DNA from: Burkholderiales bacterium
GTDB lineage: Bacteria > Pseudomonadota > Gammaproteobacteria > Burkholderiales > Burkholderiaceae_B
NCBI GenBank assembly: GCA_005788065.1
Contig: SXZD01000086.1
Span: forward strand, 1 to 28,453
Length of the DNA stretch: 28,453 nucleotides
Reading direction: 5' to 3'
Below the pieces are notes generated by a model. It was not told the DNA's origin. It ran no database searches and worked only from the letters and a program-made list of their open reading frames with translations. Position 1 is the first letter of the stretch. Each line of letters opens with the position of its first letter. Position numbers and translations under genes: made by a program. This document shows positions 22,703 through 28,453 of the stretch, in pieces.

Positions 22703-25700
22703 ATGAAAAACTCACTGCTGCCCACCCGTCTGCTCGCCTCCCTTATTGCTGCGGGCATCATCAGCACGCCGCCTACCGCAGCGCACGCCCAGAACAACAC
22801 AGCCGGCGCAGTGGCAGCAGCCAGCCTACCCACGGGCGGCAGCATCGTCTCGGGATCCGTCGCCTTCAGCAACCCGACCGCAAACCTTCTGCAGATTGAC
22901 CAGACATCCTCGCGCGCCATCATCAACTGGCAAAGCTTCTCCATCGGTGCGGGCAATACGGTGCGCTTTGTACAACCCGATGCGAATGCCATTGCATTGA
23001 ACCGCGTGACCAGCGACCAGATGTCGGTGCTGTCGGGGCAGCTGGCTGCCAACGGTCAGGTGTGGCTGCTCAATGCCAATGGCATTGTGGTCAACCGCGG
23101 GGCGGAGATCAGCGCGCAGGGCGTGGTGCTGAGCACACGCGCACTGACGGACCAACAGTTTCTGGCCGGTCAGAAAACCGGTCAGTATTCGTTTACGGAT
23201 GGTAGCAAACCGGGCAGCGCCGTCATTAACCTGGGCAGCATCACAGCGGCCAACGGCGGCTATGCAGTGCTGGCCGGGGAATCGGTACGAAATGAAGGCC
23301 TGATTCGTACCACACTGGGCACGGTGGTGCTCGGTGGTGCAAAAACATTCGTCATGGATTTGGTGGGCGACCGCCTGCTGTCGTTTGCCGTGACGGCGCC
23401 AGTGGATGTGGTGGTGGCCAACGATGCAGGGACAACGGCTGAGTCTTCGACTGCAGCAGGAACGCAAACCGGCGCCGTCGTCGAAAACACGGGCGACATT
23501 GTGGCCAATGGCGGCCGCGTGCTGATGCGCGCCCAAGCCGCAGCGGGTGTTGTCGACCGGGTCATCAACGTGGGCGGCCTGATTCAGGCCGACAGCGTTC
23601 GCCTCGTGAATGGCAATGTGCTGCTGGGTGATATCCGCATTGATGGTGGCGCTTCAGGGTCTACGGTTGTCAATGGCGTGGTGAATGCGCGCGGTGTGGA
23701 CGAAGGTCTTCAGGGTGGTGTGATTCGTATCACCGGGGAGCATATCGTCGCGGCTGAAAATGCGCGCTTGAATGCCACGGGTCATGCGGGTGGCGGTGAA
23801 GTATTGCTGGGAGCGAACTGGCAGGTAACACCGATCGAAGATGCGGCCATTGCAAAGACGGTGCGGGTTGAGTCGGGTGCCGTACTGGATGCCAGCGCGG
23901 TGGTGAATGGTGCCGGCGGAACCGTTACGACCAACAGCGATCTGGCTGCGGCCGGTGGTCTGACAACAGTGAACGGAACCCTGCTGGCGCGTGGGGGTGT
24001 GGCCAGTGGTGATGGCGGCAGGATTGAGACGTCGGGGCGGCGGATTGACGTAACGGTGGGTGGCGGTAGCGCAGGTGCGAGAAGCGCGACCGGCAAGGCG
24101 GGGGAGTGGTTGTTTGATCCGTACAACATTACGATCGAATCTACCGGAAATACGAGCGGCAATGGCGGAGTTTTTACGCCGACAATCGATAACTCAACGA
24201 TCAATTCTGCTGACATCAATGCACTTCTGGACAGTGGAACGAACGTAACCATCAGCACCGGACTGACAGGAAGTCCGGGCGCACAGGCGGGCAATATTGT
24301 TGTCGCCAGCGCCCTTCTGAAGAGTGAAGGAAACTCCCCGGTCAAATTGACTCTGCAGGCTGCCAATTCAATCCGCGTGGATAGCCCGATCGTCGGTGCA
24401 GGCGGTATTGGCGCGCTTGAGGTAGAGCTCGATGCAAATGGCGGTAACGGATCCATCATCCTGAACAAAAACATCAATACCGCTGGTGCGCACACCTACA
24501 AGGGCGCGCTCAGCGGCAGCAGCACGCTTACATCCCAGACGGGATTTACCGTGAGTCAAGTCAATGACTCCGCATTTGCCGGGCGGTTTGCAGGCGCAGG
24601 CCATTTCACCAAAGACGGTGCGGGTGAGCTCGTGCTCTCGGGTTCTCAGTCTTACATCGGAAGCACAAGCATCCATCAAGGCGGCTTGAGATTGACGCAT
24701 GCGGCAACCGGAAACGCGCTGTCCACCAATTCCATTCAGATCGGCGCTAACGGAAGACTGGATGTGTCCGGTACGCTCGGACTGTCGGTACCGACCATTG
24801 CGGGTAATGGCCTGATTCAATTGGGTACCCAAACCCTGACCCTTACGAACGCGTCATCTGAATTCTCCGGCGTGATTTCAGGCAGCACAGGTGGGCTTTC
24901 ATTGAATGCTGGATCATTGGTCCTCTCCGGATCCAACACCTACGAGGGCACCACACATATCAACGGCGGTATTCTGACAATTACAAATCCCGGCAGCCTG
25001 GGAAGTACTGCAGGTGAAACAAGCGTGAGCAGCGGAGCCACCCTGCAGATCGACGGAGGTAACGCAGGCTTTACGCTGGCTGAGAACCTAACGTTGTCCG
25101 GAACGGGAATCAACGGTCTCGGCGCTTTACGCAGCATATCAGGTACCAACGCCAGTCCCTCGACCAACACATTGTCAGGGAACATCACGCTGAGTGGGGC
25201 TGACGTATCAATCACAACGACAACCGGCAATCTCTCATTTCAGGGTTCAATTAACGGCAACGCAGGGTTGACCATACAGTCAGGTGGTACAGTCAAATTT
25301 GAAGGCACAATAGGGCAAACCACTCCGATTGGATTTCTGACCACCGATTCGGTCGGCAGCACGCAAATCCTCGCGAACATCAAGACGACGGGGGCGCAAA
25401 CCTATAATGATGCAGTCGTTCTTGCGGGCACCCGTTCGCTGTCAGCAGGAGAGAATGTATCCAGTCCCTCCAATTCCAACTTGATCTTCAATGCTGCGGT
25501 GACAGCAGCGGATAACCTGACAGTGACGGCAGCCAATCAGGTGATCATAGGATCCGGAATTAGTGTCAGCGTTACAGGTGATCTGACCGTTCAGGCCAAC
25601 GATTCGATCGCGAGCGCGGGTAATCTGATTTCAAGCACTGGCAAGCAACTTTACACAGGTAAATTGACTGGTAGCGGTACTTTGTCTGCCGGTCAGGGTG

Positions 25701-28453
25701 TAATCATCAACCAAACCGGTGACTCACAATTCGCAGGCAATATCACGGGTGCGTCAGGCCTCAAAAAAGAGGGGGCAGGAAGGCTGACCCTCACCGGCTC
25801 ACAGACCTTTACTGGCACAACTGACATTACCGCCGGAACGCTTGCGTTCGGCTCAGGAAACAGCAATGTCACCCTGACCACGAGCGGTATCTTGTTGGGT
25901 CAAACGGGCAACCTCGATATCAGCGGTACGCTGGGCTTGACGACACCCTCTGTCTCCGGGGCCGGTAACATCGTGTTGGGCAACAGAACGCTCACAATTG
26001 CAAACAGCGCACCGAACGCAAACCTGTCCGGAAATATTTCGGGACTTGGAGGAGGCATTGCGCTCAATGGTGGAGACCTGATGATTTCAGGCAACAACAC
26101 CTACACGGGGGCTACGACGCTGACCAACTCAAGATTAACCATCACAAGCGCAAATGCGCTGGGCGGATCTTCAGTTGGAACAACGGTCAATAACGGCGCC
26201 AGCCTTTTGATTGACGGTGGGGAATCCGGGCTGACAATTGCCGAACCTCTTGCACTCTCGGGAACTGGCTTTTTGGCCGGCGGCGCTTTACAAAACATCG
26301 CCGGAAACACGATCCTTTCTGGACCGATCTCGCTGGTCAATTCCAATGTGTTGATCAAGTCTCACTCCGGCGACATTCAATTCAACGGCGCGATCGATGG
26401 AACGGTTGGCCTGTCAATCCAGTCTGCAGCAAACGTAACCCTGAATGGAACTGTGGGCGGTCTGACACCTCTTCTTTACCTGGTGACCGACAGTGAGGGT
26501 TCGACCTTCATAAACGCAGACATCACGACGGTAAGCGAGCAAACCTACAATGATGCCGTTATCTTGACCGGGGCCCGGATACTCAAATCGATAGGATCGG
26601 GTACTCAGGTTGCCGACTTGACCGATGGTCTTGCTGCACAAAGCTTCAGCAACGTTCAGGGTTCCAGTCCTGGTGGTGAGACACCAGACAAAGCGTTTGA
26701 CAACAACCAGAACACAAAATGGGGTAACTTCGCCCCTGTCGGAGCGGGTATTCTGATTGATCTGGGTCAAAGTCGGATCGTTAACGGATTGCGCTTGAAA
26801 ACAGGGAATGATACAGCCCAATCGCCGGGACGAAACCCCAGTAGCTACGAACTCTATGGGTCAAACGAATCCGGTTTCTCCGGCTTCGCCCTGATATCCA
26901 GCGGGCCACTTTCGCCGGTAGCTGCAAATTTCGCTGACTTCCCCGCTGTGAATTTCAGCAATGCAGGTGCGTACCGTTACTACAAGCTGGTTTTCCCGAC
27001 AGTGGTGGCAAACGTCGGTTTCATCCAGCTATCCGAGATTCAATTGCCTGGCCTGACCGGTATGGGCAACGCGAACTCGAACATCAACTTCAATGCATCG
27101 GTGAGTGGCAACAGCAGTCTGACGGCAAAGGCGTTGGGCAATCTGACCGTTGCCTCAAGCGCAGTTGTGAATCTGACAGGTGCAAACAGTGGACTGACGC
27201 TTCAGGGCGATGTCGGCGTAACGGTCAACGGCTCAACATCGTCGACGGGCAGCGTTCTCATCGAATCTGCAAACGGAAACGTCAATATCAGCAATCTGAT
27301 TTCAACAACCGATGCGAGCGTCAACGCTGTTGTGATTAATGCGGGCAAAAACGTCGCCGCCGGAATCGCACAAGGGGGCAATATACAGATTGCAGCAGGT
27401 GCGGCGATCATGACCGGGCAAAACGGTCGTACCACGCTTTACAGTGGCAGCATTTCAAACAGTATCGGACTCGTGGATTTCTTGGGCTCAGGCTCGGGAC
27501 GTTTCCGCTACAACAGCGATGAGTCCAACACCGGCTTCACATCGCTATTGGGGACGGGCGCATATGCAGTTTTCCGCGAGCGACCTACGCTGAGCATCGG
27601 CGCCCAGTCTGCAACAATCACCTATGGCGACGATTTGCCCGCTAGCTTTACACCTGTTGTCGCAGGACTGATCAATGGTGATCTCGCAGCAAACGCAGTA
27701 TCCGGGGCCGGTAACTGGTCTGTCAGTGGTACCAACTCGACATCAGGGCGCCGCAATGCTGGCATACATAACGTTTCATATTTATCCGGAGTTTCGAGTC
27801 TTTTAGGGTATGGCCTTACGGACGATCCGAATGTTGTTGGTGAGCTGACAATTGCCAAAAAAGAAATTTCAGTTTCCGACCTCACGGCGAATAATAAGAT
27901 CTACGACGGCACAACCGCTGCGACGATCAATACGTCCTTTGCTTCATTCCCCGGCTTGGTGTTGGGTGATCTAGTCTCCGTAAGTGCAATAGGCCAGTTC
28001 TCGGACCAGCATGTGGACACCTCCAAGACTGTTACTCTGCAAACGACAAGTTTGGGCGCAGACGCAAGCAATTACATCATTAAAACCTCGAGCTCACTGA
28101 CAGCTGACATCACGCCACGCAAGCTCACCATCTCCGGCATCACCGCTGCCAGCAAAACCTATGACGGCAACGACATTGCCACCGTCACCCAGGGCACATT
28201 GAGTGGTCTGGTTGGTTCTGAAACCTTGACCATCAGCACCACCGGCAACTTCAGCGACAAGAATGCCGGTATGGGCAAGACTGTGAGTCTGATCAGCAGC
28301 CTGTCTGATGGCGCGGGCGGCCTAGCCAGCAACTACACGCTGATCAACACCAACAACACCACCACTGCTGACATCAATAAGGCACTGCTGACCATCTCCG
28401 GCATCACCGCTGCCAGCAAAACCTATGACGGCAACGACATTGCCGCCGTCACC
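22703..28453 (+). CDS. Two-partner-secretion exoprotein (filamentous-haemagglutinin-like), 5' part
   Basis: The frame is open from ATG 22703 to the window end (1917 codons, no stop found on reading every codon), so the gene is incomplete. Residues 1-30 are a signal peptide (cleavage HAQ). Residues about 40-170 form the TPS secretion domain, with INWQSFSIGAGNTVRFVQP and the motif NANGIVVNRGAEI. AGEWLFDPYNITI at about 466-478 is a typical junction after the secretion part. Beta-helix autotransporter repeats follow (GAGELVLSGSQSYIGSTSI, LVLSGSNTYEGTTHINGG, GAGRLTLTGSQTFTGTTDI, LMISGNNTYTGATTL). An F5/8 type C domain lies at about 1313-1450 and YDG/MBG repeats from about 1730. It should cross the outer membrane through a TpsB pore protein, not seen here, and act in adhesion or matrix building. 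Confidence 0.93.
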   Translation, partial: MKNSLLPTRLLASLIAAGIISTPPTAAHAQNNTAGAVAAASLPTGGSIVSGSVAFSNPTANLLQIDQTSSRAIINWQSFSIGAGNTVRFVQPDANAIALNRVTSDQMSVLSGQLAANGQVWLLNANGIVVNRGAEISAQGVVLSTRALTDQQFLAGQKTGQYSFTDGSKPGSAVINLGSITAANGGYAVLAGESVRNEGLIRTTLGTVVLGGAKTFVMDLVGDRLLSFAVTAPVDVVVANDAGTTAESSTAAGTQTGAVVENTGDIVANGGRVLMRAQAAAGVVDRVINVGGLIQADSVRLVNGNVLLGDIRIDGGASGSTVVNGVVNARGVDEGLQGGVIRITGEHIVAAENARLNATGHAGGGEVLLGANWQVTPIEDAAIAKTVRVESGAVLDASAVVNGAGGTVTTNSDLAAAGGLTTVNGTLLARGGVASGDGGRIETSGRRIDVTVGGGSAGARSATGKAGEWLFDPYNITIESTGNTSGNGGVFTPTIDNSTINSADINALLDSGTNVTISTGLTGSPGAQAGNIVVASALLKSEGNSPVKLTLQAANSIRVDSPIVGAGGIGALEVELDANGGNGSIILNKNINTAGAHTYKGALSGSSTLTSQTGFTVSQVNDSAFAGRFAGAGHFTKDGAGELVLSGSQSYIGSTSIHQGGLRLTHAATGNALSTNSIQIGANGRLDVSGTLGLSVPTIAGNGLIQLGTQTLTLTNASSEFSGVISGSTGGLSLNAGSLVLSGSNTYEGTTHINGGILTITNPGSLGSTAGETSVSSGATLQIDGGNAGFTLAENLTLSGTGINGLGALRSISGTNASPSTNTLSGNITLSGADVSITTTTGNLSFQGSINGNAGLTIQSGGTVKFEGTIGQTTPIGFLTTDSVGSTQILANIKTTGAQTYNDAVVLAGTRSLSAGENVSSPSNSNLIFNAAVTAADNLTVTAANQVIIGSGISVSVTGDLTVQANDSIASAGNLISSTGKQLYTGKLTGSGTLSAGQGVIINQTGDSQFAGNITGASGLKKEGAGRLTLTGSQTFTGTTDITAGTLAFGSGNSNVTLTTSGILLGQTGNLDISGTLGLTTPSVSGAGNIVLGNRTLTIANSAPNANLSGNISGLGGGIALNGGDLMISGNNTYTGATTLTNSRLTITSANALGGSSVGTTVNNGASLLIDGGESGLTIAEPLALSGTGFLAGGALQNIAGNTILSGPISLVNSNVLIKSHSGDIQFNGAIDGTVGLSIQSAANVTLNGTVGGLTPLLYLVTDSEGSTFINADITTVSEQTYNDAVILTGARILKSIGSGTQVADLTDGLAAQSFSNVQGSSPGGETPDKAFDNNQNTKWGNFAPVGAGILIDLGQSRIVNGLRLKTGNDTAQSPGRNPSSYELYGSNESGFSGFALISSGPLSPVAANFADFPAVNFSNAGAYRYYKLVFPTVVANVGFIQLSEIQLPGLTGMGNANSNINFNASVSGNSSLTAKALGNLTVASSAVVNLTGANSGLTLQGDVGVTVNGSTSSTGSVLIESANGNVNISNLISTTDASVNAVVINAGKNVAAGIAQGGNIQIAAGAAIMTGQNGRTTLYSGSISNSIGLVDFLGSGSGRFRYNSDESNTGFTSLLGTGAYAVFRERPTLSIGAQSATITYGDDLPASFTPVVAGLINGDLAANAVSGAGNWSVSGTNSTSGRRNAGIHNVSYLSGVSSLLGYGLTDDPNVVGELTIAKKEISVSDLTANNKIYDGTTAATINTSFASFPGLVLGDLVSVSAIGQFSDQHVDTSKTVTLQTTSLGADASNYIIKTSSSLTADITPRKLTISGITAASKTYDGNDIATVTQGTLSGLVGSETLTISTTGNFSDKNAGMGKTVSLISSLSDGAGGLASNYTLINTNNTTTADINKALLTISGITAASKTYDGNDIAAVT
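24476..25440 (+). repeat. Adhesin beta-helix unit, copy 1
   Basis: Codes for an imperfect protein unit of roughly 320 residues: TYKGALSGSSTLTSQ, DSAFAGRF, a SGSQSY repeat, LDVSGTLGLSVP, GSNTYEGTT, LQIDGG, LQ/GLTIQSG, and ending TYNDAVVLAGTRSL. Every one of these landmarks recurs in order in copy 2, about 1.16 kb further on. DNA identity is low, so the duplication is old. Confidence 0.8.
25640..26590 (+). repeat. Adhesin beta-helix unit, copy 2
   Basis: Landmarks in the same order as copy 1: LYTGKLTGSGTLSAG, DSQFAGNI, SGSQ-type TLTGSQTFTGTT, LDISGTLGLTTP, GNNTYTGATT, LLIDGG, LSIQSA, and ending TYNDAVILTGARIL. After this ending copy 2 carries the discoidin domain, whereas copy 1 goes on directly to SNSNLIFNAAVT, matched after the insert by ANSNINFNASVS. 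Confidence 0.8.
26642..27055 (+). other. F5/8 type C (discoidin-like) domain coding segment inside the adhesin
   Basis: Codes for residues about 1313-1450: ADLTDG, KAFDNNQNTKW, ILIDLGQSRIVNGLRL, PSSYELYGSNESGFSGF, YRYYKLVF and FIQLSEIQLPG. This is the standard order of F5/8 type C domains (AFD.N..TKW, then a buried L-strand, the YELYGS strand, and the closing RYY and LSEI strands). Such domains bind sugars or anionic lipids, so it could be the receptor-binding part of the adhesin. Confidence 0.88.
27867..28453 (+). repeat. YDG/MBG-type repeats at the 3' end, running past the window
   Basis: Units carry a Lys-x-Tyr-Asp-Gly signature: NKIYDGTTAA, then SKTYDGNDIATVTQGTLSGL, then SKTYDGNDIAAVT. 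The last two units start identical DNA stretches at 28124-28189 and 28388-28453 (64 of 66 bases equal), a period of 264 bases or 88 residues. The first unit is clearly diverged. More copies probably follow beyond the window. These small beta domains act as spacers in large surface proteins. Confidence 0.88.

Noticed and set aside
23782..24495. Minus-strand Pro/Ser-rich frame of 237 codons and similar ones further on
   Set aside because: They are antisense to the continuous adhesin frame and come from its repetitive Gly/Thr/Asn codons.
24476..28453. CRISPR array or transposon repeats
   Set aside because: The repeats are in-frame protein repeats of an adhesin; no short regular repeats with unique spacers and no transposase or terminal inverted repeats were found anywhere in the window.

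Overview
The window looks like chromosomal DNA of a betaproteobacterium, probably Burkholderiales. The basis is high-GC coding sequence, a bacterial tRNA-Arg(CCG) with encoded CCA, and a set of families common in that order: a pirin/flavodoxin/LysR cluster, a FedB-like membrane protein, a DUF6091-like solute-binding protein and a two-partner-secretion adhesin. This assignment is inference; no 16S or other marker gene is present.

Layout. 1-354 is the tail of a TerC-type membrane protein. 411-538 can fold into a three-branched RNA directly in front of tRNA-Arg(CCG) (541-615). 703-3186 is a redox-stress cluster: a flavodoxin-like protein and a YhhW-type pirin on the minus strand, diverging from a LysR regulator. 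A perfect 25-bp palindrome at the LysR start recurs in degenerate form over the flavodoxin ribosome binding site. 3312-11088 runs on the plus strand: a cytochrome P450, a secreted lipoprotein hydrolase of the CocE/S15 type, a secreted lipoprotein related to M19 dipeptidases, a small exported cupredoxin-like protein and a polytopic FedB-like membrane protein.

11278-15607 is a tight plus-strand operon: a thermostable-hemolysin family protein, an AMP-dependent ligase, a heme-oxygenase-like diiron protein, a short-chain dehydrogenase and a periplasmic TPR protein. Its gene content suggests acyl activation, oxidative tailoring and transfer to make a small lipid-derived product. I know of no characterised pathway with this set, so it is the best candidate here for an undescribed system.

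15629-17879 holds a divergent OmpR-type response regulator and QseC-like sensor kinase. 17851-22416 is a minus-strand operon coding for a periplasmic solute-binding protein, an AraC regulator and a hybrid histidine kinase with almost no spacing, which suggests one signalling unit. From 22703 to the window end an uninterrupted frame of at least 1917 codons encodes a two-partner-secretion exoprotein. It has a TPS domain, beta-helix autotransporter repeats, an F5/8 type C (discoidin) domain placed inside a repeated unit, and YDG/MBG repeats that are almost identical in DNA and run past the window edge.
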